A stretch of DNA of 64,000 nucleotides from Crocinitomicaceae bacterium (GTDB lineage: Bacteria; Bacteroidota; Bacteroidia; Flavobacteriales_D; Crocinitomicaceae): assembly GCA_030830895.1 (NCBI GenBank), contig JAURMC010000013.1, positions 62,001-126,000 on the forward strand, read 5' to 3'. Below are positions 55,501 through 63,669 of this stretch, piece by piece. The notes under the pieces were generated by a model. It had not been told where the DNA came from and ran no database searches. It saw nothing but the letters and a program-made list of their open reading frames with translations. The translations under genes and the position numbers were made by a program. Every line of letters starts with the position of its first letter. Within the stretch, counting starts at the first letter, position 1.

Positions 55501-55979
55501 CACACGGACTCCATGTATTTACTGTCATAGGTTATGTATGGCTTATCCATTTCAACCCAATACCCCATATCTCTGGTAAGGGTATTCCAAATATCAGTAT
55601 ATCTCATCACCGCCTTTTTACATTCGGTATTATATGCATCTATTGTGATTTTAGTGCCGATGTCCTCTTTCGTTATGCCCAATTCTTTTTCAACGCCAAG
55701 CTCTACTGGTAGACCATGGGTGTCCCATCCAGCCTTCCTATTGACCTTGAATCCCTTCAGCGTTTTATATCTACAAAACGTATCTTTTATTGCCCGCCCC
55801 ATTACGTGGTGAATACCAGGAAATCCATTGGCCGATGGGGGGCCTTCGTAAAAAACAAAATTTCCGGCGGATCCGTTCTGGTCTATAGATTTTTTAAAAA
55901 TATTGTTGGCCTCCCAATAAGCAAGTAATTCTTCTGTAATGTTAGTTAGATTCAGCTCTTTATATTCCCGAAACCCCAT
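52596..55979 (-). CDS. ileS: Isoleucyl-tRNA synthetase, eukaryote-like (long) class
   Basis: 1127 residues, class I. HIGH motif is GIHHVMG and KMSKS is QKMSKRLKN. GWDTHGLPVE (not GWDCHGLP) and the length place it with the long eukaryote-like IleS2 group, known from other bacteria to include pseudomonic-acid-resistant forms. The editing domain is about residues 190-400. A TATTTTTG box lies at 56005-56012. Resistance here is inference only. Confidence 0.94.
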   Translation of the reverse strand: MGFREYKELNLTNITEELLAYWEANNIFKKSIDQNGSAGNFVFYEGPPSANGFPGIHHVMGRAIKDTFCRYKTLKGFKVNRKAGWDTHGLPVELGVEKELGITKEDIGTKITIDAYNTECKKAVMRYTDIWNTLTRDMGYWVEMDKPYITYDSKYMESVWWLLETLYKKHLLYKGYTIQPYSPKAGTGLSSHELNQPDCYKNVKDTSIVAQFKWLPNQTNPWGTYENNRYFLAWTTTPWTLPSNTALAVGPGIDYVLVYTFNPYTNDAIEVVCARALVSSLFSKGFSPVESVESLILPEDKKTIPFLIGTAHKGNDLLGIRYEQLLPYCLPFERAEEAFRVIGGAFVTTEDGTGIVHIAPTFGADDARVAHEAGVPPMLVLNESSHPVPLVDLQGRFRPEMGSLAGKYVKQAYYDEGLEPEKSVDVEIAIRLKETGYAFKVEKFEHSYPHCWRTDKPVLYYPLDSWFIRVSEHRETLVELNKTIQWKPESTGTGRFGKWLENANDWNLSRSRYWGIPIPIWSTKNGDERRCIGSLESLKAACEESVMKGFMKENPLSTFEPENMSAENYQRVDLHKNQMDEIILVSPSGEPMRREEDLIDVWFDSGAMPFAQWHYPFENKSFIENGSHYPADFIAEGVDQTRGWFYTLHTISALVFGKVAYKSVVSNGLVLDKVGQKMSKRLKNTVDPFKILSTYGADATRWYMLTNAQPWDNLKFDEAGIKETQRKFFGTLYNTYSFFSLYANIDAFDCDTKEIPLENRPEMDRWVLSRLNSLIQQVDDFYHQYDATNAGRHIQDFVCDHLSNWYVRLGRRRFWKNEDSVDKLSAYQTLYSCLKTISIISAPIAPFYMDRLYLDLTQGKKEESVHLEKFPIASDYAINSELEQEIDLAQRITSMVLSLRKKEKIRVRQPLKQILIPTLPEPLFSYVNHVAELVKSEVNVKAITWLDTQTLNKQIRPNFKAIGPKYGQQMKGIAAWINALSADEINDFENNQGASFIIDGTHIQLVLSDVEITTKDVPGWVVASEGIVTVALDVEITPELKAEGIAREVVNRIQNARKDGGFEVTDKIRIQYRGSEEVQLGISTHLNYIGEEVLANKFELMTSDFNGLNQEEILQPNDFIFTLNKNA

Positions 55980-56004
55980 GATAGTGGTTAATTTATTAAG
56001 GGTT

Positions 56005-56012
56005 CAAAAATA
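56005..56012 (-). promoter_or_regulatory. -7 box TATTTTTG for ileS
   Basis: Perfect TAnnTTTG match on the minus strand, 25 bases before the ATG at 55979. Confidence 0.5.
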
Positions 56013-56085
56013 CGAAGAAAAGAGCAAAAGGAGGAAAGTTTAACCTCAGCGGTTTTGATATCTTTTATAACTTTACCAATAAAAA

Positions 56086-56814
56086 ATGCGACTTAGTTTA
56101 TTCTTAATTTATTTCTTGCTTGTGGGTGTGTCAACTTCGCAGACTTTTACGCTTCCTAAATTACCATATGCATATGACGCTTATGCGCCAAATATAGATG
56201 CGAAAACCATGGAAATACACTTAACAAAGCATCACAATGCTTATGTAAATAATTTGAATAAAGCGATTAAAGGGACCTCTTTAGAATCGGCTACCATCGA
56301 GCAAATTTTAATATCTCTTCCATCGGATGGACAAGACGCAGTAAGAAACAATGCAGGAGGCCATTTTAATCATTCATTATTTTGGGAGATATTGGCACCG
56401 AAAACGGAGCAAGGAAAATGCAACCAGGCATTGATGGAAGCAATTAACATAACTTTTGGCTCTATGGATTCATTAAAAAAGGAATTGTTTAACGCAGCAT
56501 CTTCTCGTTTCGGTTCAGGTTGGGCCTGGTTAATTCTTAAGCCAAACCAAACGCTTTGTGTGGTATCAACGGCAAATCAAGATAACCCATTAATGAGTTT
56601 TGTCGCTGATCGAGGAATTCCAATACTGGGAATAGATGTGTGGGAACATGCATACTATTTAAATTATCAAAATCGACGTGCAGATTATTTAGCCGCAGTA
56701 TGGGAATTATTAGATTGGAATAAAATCTCAGAAAAATATATTCAGGCGAAGTTAAACAGTACCCTGCTTAACGCCTTGATTAATTCAAAAAAGGTTAAAA
56801 AACAAAGACCTTAA
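56086..56814 (+). CDS. Exported Fe/Mn superoxide dismutase
   Basis: 242 residues. An N-terminal signal peptide (about 1-18, VSTSQ) precedes LPKLPYAYDAYAP. Metal ligands lie in HLTKHHNAY (His), GGHFNHSLFW (His) and GIDVWEHAYY (Asp and His), the standard SOD set. The C-terminal tail of about 20 basic residues is extra. It converts superoxide to peroxide, here outside the cytoplasm. Confidence 0.9.
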   Translation: MRLSLFLIYFLLVGVSTSQTFTLPKLPYAYDAYAPNIDAKTMEIHLTKHHNAYVNNLNKAIKGTSLESATIEQILISLPSDGQDAVRNNAGGHFNHSLFWEILAPKTEQGKCNQALMEAINITFGSMDSLKKELFNAASSRFGSGWAWLILKPNQTLCVVSTANQDNPLMSFVADRGIPILGIDVWEHAYYLNYQNRRADYLAAVWELLDWNKISEKYIQAKLNSTLLNALINSKKVKKQRP

Positions 56815-56891
56815 AAGCCGATCTCTTGCCCTCGTATAGAATTCGAACCTTTTACGGGTTTCTGCGTATATATTTATAATATTGATTATTC

Positions 56892-58247
56892 ATGAGCCAC
56901 GAACTAACAAAGGAATTTCTACAAGAAATACGTTTGCGCGTAGCTAACGACGATGTTATTTGGCTCAAAGAAACGGTACTAGCTCTCCATTATGCAGATA
57001 TAGCTGAAATTTTAGACAAGCTCTCGAATGAAGAGGCAAAATACATCTATTACTTGGCAGAAGATGAAGACCTGCAAGCCGATGTTTTAATGGAGTTAGA
57101 CGAGGAGGTCCGCGACCGCTTCATTGCGTCCTTGTCATCAAAAGAAATTGCAGATCAACTTGAGAACTTAGATTCAGATGACGCCGCAGACATTCTATCG
57201 GAGTTACCAGAAGACCAAATCCATGAGGTTATTTCTCACATGGAGGATGATGACGCGGCTGAAGATATCGTAGACTTATTGAATTATGACGAAGACACTG
57301 CTGGGGGGCTAATGCAAAAAGAGTTTTTCAAAGCGCATGTGGAATGGACCGTTCGAAGAGCCTTAATTGAATTAAGAAAGCAAGCTGAAGATGTTGAAAA
57401 AGTCTACAACATATTTGTCGTTAATGAGACGGATCAACTAGTCGGTGTACTTTCCCTGAAACGCTTATTATTCGCGGATACGCGTACAACCATAGAGGAG
57501 CTCTATCAATCAAAAAATATCATTAAGGTAAAAACTAGTGATCCTGCAGAAAGGGTTGCTAGAATCATGGAAAAATATGATTTGGTCTCTATTCCCGTGG
57601 TAGACTATCAAAGCAAATTAGTTGGCAGGATTACTTTGGATGATGTTGTGGATTACATTCGAGAAGAAGTAGATAAAGACTTCAAAATGGCAACAGGGAT
57701 TAGTGACCGTAATGATTCTAATTCGTCTTTTATAAAATCAGGAATTTCAAGGCTACCATGGTTGATAATTGCCATGGTGGGAGGCACTATCGGAGCGAAG
57801 GTGATTTCAAGTTTTGAAGGAGGAATTTCGAAATTACCAGCTCTGGCTTTTTTTATTCCGCTAATTACCGCGATGGGGGGCAATGTTGGTGTTCAGTCTT
57901 CCGCAATTGTTGTTCAGTCGATCGCCAAGGGAGATCACGGGCTAACACGGGTGTTTCCACGGCTACTTAGAGAGGCGGGAATTGGCCTAATGAATGGAAT
58001 CATTTTATCAGGGATCATTTTTCTAGTTGCCTCAGTGTTTTCTGGTATCCAGCTTGCATCAGTTGTTAGTTTGGCACTACTTACAGTTATCGTTTTTGCC
58101 GCAATTTTCGGGACGCTATTTCCGATGCTTCTACATCGATATCGAATTGACCCAGCTTTGGCCATAGGGCCTTTCGTCACCACACTGAATGATATTATAG
58201 GGCTATTTATATATTTTAGCGTTGGAATGCTTCTATTTAATCTATAA
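56892..58247 (+). CDS. mgtE: MgtE magnesium transporter
   Basis: 451 residues. N-terminal alpha-superhelical domain with acidic repeats (about 20-125; LSELPEDQIHEVI), two CBS domains (about 130-255), a plug helix, and five membrane helices (285-451) with the pore motif ITAMGGNVGVQSSA. Magnesium gating is by the cytoplasmic domains. No obvious promoter box. Confidence 0.95.
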   Translation: MSHELTKEFLQEIRLRVANDDVIWLKETVLALHYADIAEILDKLSNEEAKYIYYLAEDEDLQADVLMELDEEVRDRFIASLSSKEIADQLENLDSDDAADILSELPEDQIHEVISHMEDDDAAEDIVDLLNYDEDTAGGLMQKEFFKAHVEWTVRRALIELRKQAEDVEKVYNIFVVNETDQLVGVLSLKRLLFADTRTTIEELYQSKNIIKVKTSDPAERVARIMEKYDLVSIPVVDYQSKLVGRITLDDVVDYIREEVDKDFKMATGISDRNDSNSSFIKSGISRLPWLIIAMVGGTIGAKVISSFEGGISKLPALAFFIPLITAMGGNVGVQSSAIVVQSIAKGDHGLTRVFPRLLREAGIGLMNGIILSGIIFLVASVFSGIQLASVVSLALLTVIVFAAIFGTLFPMLLHRYRIDPALAIGPFVTTLNDIIGLFIYFSVGMLLFNL

Positions 58248-58263
58248 ACACCCAAACATCCGT

Positions 58264-58271
58264 TATCTTTA
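58264..58271 (+). promoter_or_regulatory. -7-like box TATCTTTA for lysS
   Basis: One mismatch to TAnnTTTG; 20 bases before the ATG at 58292. Confidence 0.4.
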
Positions 58272-58291
58272 CGTCGTTAAACACACATTAA

Positions 58292-59980
58292 ATGAGTCAA
58301 GAACTTTCCGATCAAGAAATACAACGCCGCGCGTCTTTATCAAAACTTAGAGAACTGGGCATTGAACCCTATCCGGCAGCGACATTTCAGGTTTCGCATT
58401 TAACCGCTTCGATTAAGGCCGACTATCTAGAAAATGAAACAGTGAAAATTGCTGGAAGGATGATGAGTCAGCGTATTATGGGAAAGGCTTCGTTTGCCGA
58501 GTTGCAGGATAGTTCAGGGCGAATACAGCTGTATATAAATCGCGACGAGCTTTGTCCAAGCGATGATAAAACCCTCTACAATGAAGTATTTAAAAAACTG
58601 CTCGATTTAGGTGATTTCATTGGTGTTGAAGGTTCGGTTTTCAAAACACAAATGGGTGAGATCTCCGTCAATGTTACGTCTTTAATCGTTTTAAGTAAGT
58701 CTTTAAAACCGCTCCCTTTACCAAAGGTTGATTCAGAAGGGAATATACACGACGCCTTTACTGATGCCGAATTACGATATCGCCAACGCTATGTAGATTT
58801 GGTTGTAAATCCCGAGGTGAAAAATACATTTACAAAACGCTCAATGGTATTTTCGGTATTTCGAAAGGTGTTTGATCGTTTTGGATTTTTAGAAGTAGAA
58901 ACCCCAATCTTACAGCCGATTCCTGGGGGAGCAGCGGCAAGACCGTTTATTACTCATCATAACGCATTAGATATACCGCTTTATTTACGTATTGCGAATG
59001 AATTATATTTAAAGCGCTTAATTGTGGGTGGGTTTGATGGAGTATTTGAATTTGCAAAGGATTTCCGAAACGAAGGCATGGATCGAACCCATAATCCTGA
59101 ATTTACTGTAATGGAATTGTATGTTGCCTACAAGGATTACGAATGGATGATGGGCTTTACTGAGTCATTAATTGAAGAAGTTGCTTTAACGGTTTGTGGG
59201 ACAACTGAGATTATGGTTGGGGAAAAACAAATTTCCTTAAAAGCGCCATTTAAACGAATCAGTATGCGAGATGCGATTCTCGAACATACGGGGTTTGATA
59301 TTCAAGGAAAATCAGAAGAAGAACTGCGTGATTTTTGCAACGAAATTGGCATTGATTTATCCCCAGAAATGGGTATTGGGAAATTAATAGATGAGATTTT
59401 TGGAGAGAAATGCGAGACTAAATTTATTAATCCAACATTTATAACAGATTATCCCATTGAAATGTCTCCTTTATGTAAGCGCCATCGCGCAAACCCCTTT
59501 TTGACAGAGCGTTTTGAATTAATGATTAATGGTAAAGAATTAGCGAATGCCTATTCGGAGTTGAACGATCCTCTTGATCAACGCGAGCGATTTGAAGCAC
59601 AACTCGCACTTTCTGAGCGGGGAGATGATGAGGCAATGTTTATTGATCAGGATTTTCTTCGAGCCTTGGAATATGGAATGCCGCCTACTTCGGGAATTGG
59701 AATCGGAATGGACAGGCTAGTGATGTTGTTAACAAATAACCAGTCGATTCAAGAAGTTTTGTTTTTTCCACAAATGAGACCGGAGAAACATGTGGTTTTA
59801 TCAGATTTAGATAGACAAATTTTAAAAGCGTGTTCAAACGAGCCGGCACCCTTAATCGATATTCGAAGAAACATTGATTGCAGTAATAAGCAATGGGATT
59901 TAAGTGTTAAATTTTTAACAAAGAATCAGCTCCTTAAAGTTGTTAAATTAGACGAGGGGCTTTTTATAAAAAAGGTTTAA
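58292..59980 (+). CDS. lysS: Lysyl-tRNA synthetase (class II)
   Basis: 562 residues. OB-fold domain (about 50-150; KIAGRMMSQRIMGKASFAEL), then the class II core with motif 2 FRNEGMDRTHNPEFTVME and motif 3 GIGIGMDRLVMLL. A C-terminal extension of about 60 residues (after motif 3) is present. Its stop overlaps the convergent recX stop by 4 bases in a TTTAAA-type palindrome. Confidence 0.95.
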   Translation: MSQELSDQEIQRRASLSKLRELGIEPYPAATFQVSHLTASIKADYLENETVKIAGRMMSQRIMGKASFAELQDSSGRIQLYINRDELCPSDDKTLYNEVFKKLLDLGDFIGVEGSVFKTQMGEISVNVTSLIVLSKSLKPLPLPKVDSEGNIHDAFTDAELRYRQRYVDLVVNPEVKNTFTKRSMVFSVFRKVFDRFGFLEVETPILQPIPGGAAARPFITHHNALDIPLYLRIANELYLKRLIVGGFDGVFEFAKDFRNEGMDRTHNPEFTVMELYVAYKDYEWMMGFTESLIEEVALTVCGTTEIMVGEKQISLKAPFKRISMRDAILEHTGFDIQGKSEEELRDFCNEIGIDLSPEMGIGKLIDEIFGEKCETKFINPTFITDYPIEMSPLCKRHRANPFLTERFELMINGKELANAYSELNDPLDQRERFEAQLALSERGDDEAMFIDQDFLRALEYGMPPTSGIGIGMDRLVMLLTNNQSIQEVLFFPQMRPEKHVVLSDLDRQILKACSNEPAPLIDIRRNIDCSNKQWDLSVKFLTKNQLLKVVKLDEGLFIKKV

Positions 59981-60432
59981 AGCTCCAAAAATATTTCATC
60001 TAGAGAGAACCCTTTGGAAATTAAAAAACGAATTATTTTGGCACGTTTCTTTGGGCCCTCCTCTTCATGCTTTAAACTATTTTGTTTTTTTTCAATCCAT
60101 CGCTTAAGATGCGCGTGGTTTTTTTCTTTTGACAACGACGAAATAGCACGATTAATCAGAGTATCTGGAATATTATGTGAGTGAAGCCCTGTCTTAATTC
60201 GCTGGGCACCCCATTGTTTGATTCGGCTTTTTCCTTGCACATAAGCCTCAACGAATCGTGCCTCATTTAAAAAATTTTTAGAAATGAGGTGTTCCGTAAT
60301 AAGTTTAATCTGTGATTCTGTAGCCCCTTTACGGAGTAGTTTCGTTTTTACTTGAAAGCTGCTTCGTTCTTGATATGAACAATAACGCTCCGTTTCAATA
60401 ATCAATCTCTGAACAACCCCATCGAGAGCCAT
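59977..60432 (-). CDS. recX: RecX-family regulator
   Basis: 151 residues, helical repeats. CSYQERSSFQVKTKLLRKG and ISKNFLNEARFVEAYVQGKSR match the RecX repeat pattern; RecX binds and inhibits RecA filaments. recA is not in this window. The start overlaps the stop of rng by 1 base, so they share an mRNA. Confidence 0.85.
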   Translation of the reverse strand: MALDGVVQRLIIETERYCSYQERSSFQVKTKLLRKGATESQIKLITEHLISKNFLNEARFVEAYVQGKSRIKQWGAQRIKTGLHSHNIPDTLINRAISSLSKEKNHAHLKRWIEKKQNSLKHEEEGPKKRAKIIRFLISKGFSLDEIFLEL

Positions 60433-61985
60433 TATTCAGGAATAATTTCTTGGTTTTTGTCAACAAATTTATACTCTAAAATATGAAACGCCGTATTAGG
60501 AATGATGGATATCCAGGTTTTAAATTTAAAGTACCATTTCCATTGCTTCGACCTTAAAAAGCCGCCCTTTTTAAAATACCCTTCTAAATAAGGATGAACT
60601 TGGAGAGAAAAGCGCTTCATTCCAAGATCTTGAATCATGTATGCAAGATTGTTTTCTATTTCTTCTGCATAGAGTATGCTGGCCTGAACTTCCCCAGAAC
60701 CATTACAGGTGGGGCAAGACTCATTGGTTTCAATTTCGGTTACCTCTCTAACACGCTGTCTAGTGATCTCAACTACGCCAAATTTAGAGGGAGGGATGAT
60801 GTTATGCTTTGCACGATCATTCTTCATGAACAATTTGATTTTATCGTATAAAATCCGATTGTTTTCACGGTCATGCATATCAATAAAGTCAATACAAATA
60901 ATACCCCCCATGTCTCGAAGTTGTAAGATACGAGCAATTTCTTCAGCGGCTTCTACATTGGTGGCCAGCGCATTAGATTCTTGACCATCAGCACCCTTGC
61001 GGTTACCGCTGTTTACATCAATCACATGCATTGCTTCCGTGTGTTCAATAATGAGGTAGCCCCCACTTGGAATAGGAACCTTTTTTCCAAATAGAACTTT
61101 TATTTGCTTGTTAATCCCATACCGCTCAAAGATTGGGATACGTCCGTCGTAATGCTTTACAATGCTGTTTTTCCCTGGAGCAATCTGCTGAACATATAAA
61201 GATATTTCTTCAAATAATTCCGAAGAATTTACATGAACATTACTGAAATCTGCATTTAATAAATCTCTTAATATGGATGAGGTTGTATTGATTTCTCCAA
61301 GGATTCGCTTGGGAGAATTGCTGCCTTTAAGGTTTTTATAAATAGCATCCCATTTTTCTAACAATTGTGTCAAATCTTGTTGAATATCTTCCGCTGTTTT
61401 ATTTTCAGCAACAGTACGAATAATGGCACCAAAATTCTTAGGGAGCAACCCCTCCATAAGCGCTTTCAAGCGTTTTTTTTCTTCGTGAGAACGAATTTTT
61501 TGCGAAACAGAAATTTTAGAAGAAAATGGGGCTAAAACAATATATCTTCCCGCCAAGGTTATCTCGGAAGAAAGCCTCGGGCCTTTCGAGGAGATGGGCT
61601 CTTTCGCAACCTGAACCATTACGAACTGACTGGAGGAGAGTATGGAATCAATTTTACCATCCTTTTGAAGTTCTTGCTCTAACTTAAAGTACTGAAGTGA
61701 GGCAACACTTTGTTTCCCGCGAATTACCTCCTTAGTATATTTATTTAAGGAATTGAAATTTGACCCTAGATCTAAATAATGCAGAAAAGCGTCCCGTTCA
61801 TAGCCTACATCTACAAACGCTGCATTGAGACTTGGGGACAATCGGCGAATTTTACCTAAATATATATCACCAACAGCGAAATCTGAATTTCCCCGTTCTT
61901 CATGAAGCTCGATTAGCTTCCCTTCACGCAACAATGCTAGCCAAACACCATTTGGCCGAACATCTACAATAAGCTCTAAACTCAA
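60432..61985 (-). CDS. rng: Ribonuclease G/E family
   Basis: 517 residues. S1 domain (about 30-120; VGDIYLGKIRRLSPSLNAAFVDVG) then the RNase H-like and DNase I-like catalytic core. IDVNSGN, IDFIDMHDRENN (metal-binding Asp pair) and CPTCNGSG (zinc link) are present. It starts with TTG at 61985; an upstream in-frame stop at about 61995 excludes earlier starts. It lacks a long RNase E-type tail. Confidence 0.93.
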   Translation of the reverse strand: MSLELIVDVRPNGVWLALLREGKLIELHEERGNSDFAVGDIYLGKIRRLSPSLNAAFVDVGYERDAFLHYLDLGSNFNSLNKYTKEVIRGKQSVASLQYFKLEQELQKDGKIDSILSSSQFVMVQVAKEPISSKGPRLSSEITLAGRYIVLAPFSSKISVSQKIRSHEEKKRLKALMEGLLPKNFGAIIRTVAENKTAEDIQQDLTQLLEKWDAIYKNLKGSNSPKRILGEINTTSSILRDLLNADFSNVHVNSSELFEEISLYVQQIAPGKNSIVKHYDGRIPIFERYGINKQIKVLFGKKVPIPSGGYLIIEHTEAMHVIDVNSGNRKGADGQESNALATNVEAAEEIARILQLRDMGGIICIDFIDMHDRENNRILYDKIKLFMKNDRAKHNIIPPSKFGVVEITRQRVREVTEIETNESCPTCNGSGEVQASILYAEEIENNLAYMIQDLGMKRFSLQVHPYLEGYFKKGGFLRSKQWKWYFKFKTWISIIPNTAFHILEYKFVDKNQEIIPE

Positions 61986-62030
61986 TGGAGAATTTTATGA
62001 CACAAAGGTCAAATAAAATCAATTAGAATA

Positions 62031-62123
62031 TTATTTTTTCTTTTTGTGACGATTTTTTCTCAATCGTTTCTTACGCTTATGCGTAGCCATTTTATGTCTT
62101 TTTCTTTTTTTACCGCTTGGCAT
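62031..62123 (-). CDS. 30-residue very basic ribosomal-type protein
   Basis: 30 residues: MPSGKKRKRHKMATHKR then KKRLRKNRHKKKK. 21 of 30 are Lys, Arg or His. Too short for the usual ORF length cut-offs, but it starts with ATG after a consensus promoter. Similar tiny proteins are conserved upstream of rng in Bacteroidota, from memory; the composition resembles the AURKAIP1/COX24 (mS38, bS22-like) ribosomal type. That family link is tentative. Confidence 0.75.
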   Translation of the reverse strand: MPSGKKRKRHKMATHKRKKRLRKNRHKKKK

Positions 62124-62159
62124 GGTCAATATATTTAATAAGTGTTGTAGAATCTATAA

Positions 62160-62186
62160 TAAAACAAAAGCTCCCATTTAAGGGAG
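62160..62186 (-). terminator. Terminator-like hairpin after HU, near the next promoter
   Basis: On the minus strand CTCCC-TTAAAT-GGGAG (5 base pairs) followed by CTTTTGTTTTATT. It lies downstream of the HU gene but also inside the first bases of the transcript for the basic protein and rng. Confidence 0.5.
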
Positions 62187-62188
62187 TG

Positions 62189-62219
62189 CAAAGGTACGCC
62201 AAATAAAAATTATTTGCAA
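62189..62219 (-). promoter_or_regulatory. Consensus promoter for the basic protein and rng-recX
   Basis: TTG (62219-62217), exactly 20 bases, TACCTTTG (62196-62189) on the minus strand: a full match to the Bacteroidota consensus. About 60 bases of leader to the ATG at 62123. Confidence 0.7.
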
Positions 62220-62226
62220 AAAAAGG

Positions 62227-62517
62227 CTATTTAACCTTTACCTTACTTTTTACTTGATCCATGAAAACTTTCGCTGGTTTAAATGATGGGATATTGTGGG
62301 CGGGGATTATAATGGTAGTGTTTTTGGAGATATTTCGACCAGTTTTCTGCTTGCGTTCACGCACGACAAAGCTTCCAAATCCTCGTAAATAAACGTTTTG
62401 ACCATTCGTAAGTGATTTTTTTATAAAGTCCATCATTGATTCAACAGTACGAGAAACCTCTGTTCGTTCTAATCCGGTTTCTTCTGAAATTTTCGCAACA
62501 AGATCTGCTTTAGTCAT
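62227..62517 (-). CDS. HU/IHF-family DNA-binding protein
   Basis: 96 residues. Helical N-terminus MTKADLVAKISEETGL, GFGSFVVRERKQKTGRN and NIPSFKPAKVFMDQVK cover the dimer and DNA-binding arm. Non-specific DNA-bending protein. Divergent from mutY, an arrangement also seen in relatives. A TATTTTTG box is at 62564-62571. Confidence 0.94.
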   Translation of the reverse strand: MTKADLVAKISEETGLERTEVSRTVESMMDFIKKSLTNGQNVYLRGFGSFVVRERKQKTGRNISKNTTIIIPAHNIPSFKPAKVFMDQVKSKVKVK

Positions 62518-62563
62518 TTTTGATTAATGTTAATAAAGTGTGACAATTTGTAAATTCGCGGAA

Positions 62564-62571
62564 CAAAAATA
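62564..62571 (-). promoter_or_regulatory. -7 box TATTTTTG for HU
   Basis: Perfect TAnnTTTG match on the minus strand; about 46 bases before the ATG at 62517. Confidence 0.5.
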
Positions 62572-62628
62572 GCGTAGAATTCAACGTGAGTGTTGATTTT
62601 CATTAAAAAAACATAAAAAAAATTGTAA

Positions 62629-63660
62629 ATGTCTAATATTCAACACACAATTTTGGAATGGTATGATCAAAATAAACGCGATTTACCCTGGAGGAATACG
62701 AAAAACCCGTACTTTGTTTGGATTAGTGAAATCGTGTTACAACAAACCAGGGTACATCAGGGCACGCCGTATTTTTATAAGTTAATCGAAGCATTTCCGT
62801 CTATTGATGTATTGGCAAAGGCCTCTGAACAGGACGTATTATCGGCGTGGAAGGGACTAGGATATTATTCACGGGCGAGAAACCTACATAAGGCCGCTCA
62901 AGAGATCAACCTCGCTCATAAGGGCGTTTTCCCTAGTGAGTATTTGTCCTTGAAAAAACTGCCGGGCGTAGGCCCATACACGGCGGCGGCAATTAGCTCA
63001 ATTTGTTTTAATAAGGCGGTTGCCGCAGTTGACGGAAATGTAATACGAGTAATTTCTAGGCTTCTGGATCTTTCTGATCCGGTTGAATCCAGTGACATGA
63101 GAAGGACGATAATTGAGTTTGCTAACGAGATTTTATCTCCTACTCGTCCAGGTGATTTTAACCAGGCAATGATGGATTTCGGCTCCATGGTTTGCAAACC
63201 AAAAGACCCTTCTTGCCCTTACTGTCCTTTAGCCCATATGTGTAGGGCTCGGATAAACCAAACACAGCAGTTGCGCCCGGTTAAAAAACCAAAAAAGAAA
63301 GCGGTTAATCGGTTTTTAATTTTCAAGGTACATTTCAATAAAGGAAAAATAAGAATGATACAGCAACAAAAGGGATCTATTTGGGAAAAATTATTTGTTT
63401 TTCCGTACGACGAATTCTCAACAGAGGCTGCGTTTTTTACCAAAATAAAACAGGAACCCCAAGTAATCATTGATAGAGCGATTCATGTTTTAAGTCATCA
63501 GAGACTTCATTATTCGGTGGTTATTGTACAGGAAGATGTTCCTTCTGCTGGAAATATGTGGTTTCCAATAGAAAAGCTTTACGATTTACCAACGCCAATT
63601 TTAGTGCCGCGCATTTTATCCCGTATAGAAAATCATCTGGTTCCTTTGTTTAAATGTTAA
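62629..63660 (+). CDS. mutY: A/G-specific adenine glycosylase
   Basis: 343 residues. It removes A opposite 8-oxoG. ISEIVLQQTRV carries the catalytic Glu; PGVGPYTAAAISS is the helix-hairpin-helix; VDGNVIRV has the catalytic Asp. The iron-sulfur cluster is C-x6-C-x2-C-x5-C (CKPKDPSCPYCPLAHMC). The NUDIX-like C-terminal domain is present. Confidence 0.95.
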   Translation: MSNIQHTILEWYDQNKRDLPWRNTKNPYFVWISEIVLQQTRVHQGTPYFYKLIEAFPSIDVLAKASEQDVLSAWKGLGYYSRARNLHKAAQEINLAHKGVFPSEYLSLKKLPGVGPYTAAAISSICFNKAVAAVDGNVIRVISRLLDLSDPVESSDMRRTIIEFANEILSPTRPGDFNQAMMDFGSMVCKPKDPSCPYCPLAHMCRARINQTQQLRPVKKPKKKAVNRFLIFKVHFNKGKIRMIQQQKGSIWEKLFVFPYDEFSTEAAFFTKIKQEPQVIIDRAIHVLSHQRLHYSVVIVQEDVPSAGNMWFPIEKLYDLPTPILVPRILSRIENHLVPLFKC

Positions 63661-63665
63661 TTTTG
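63658..63665 (+). promoter_or_regulatory. -7 box TAATTTTG at the mutY stop
   Basis: Perfect TAnnTTTG match overlapping the mutY TAA (63658-63660); 4 bases to the ATG at 63670. Confidence 0.5.
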
Positions 63666-63669
63666 CAAC

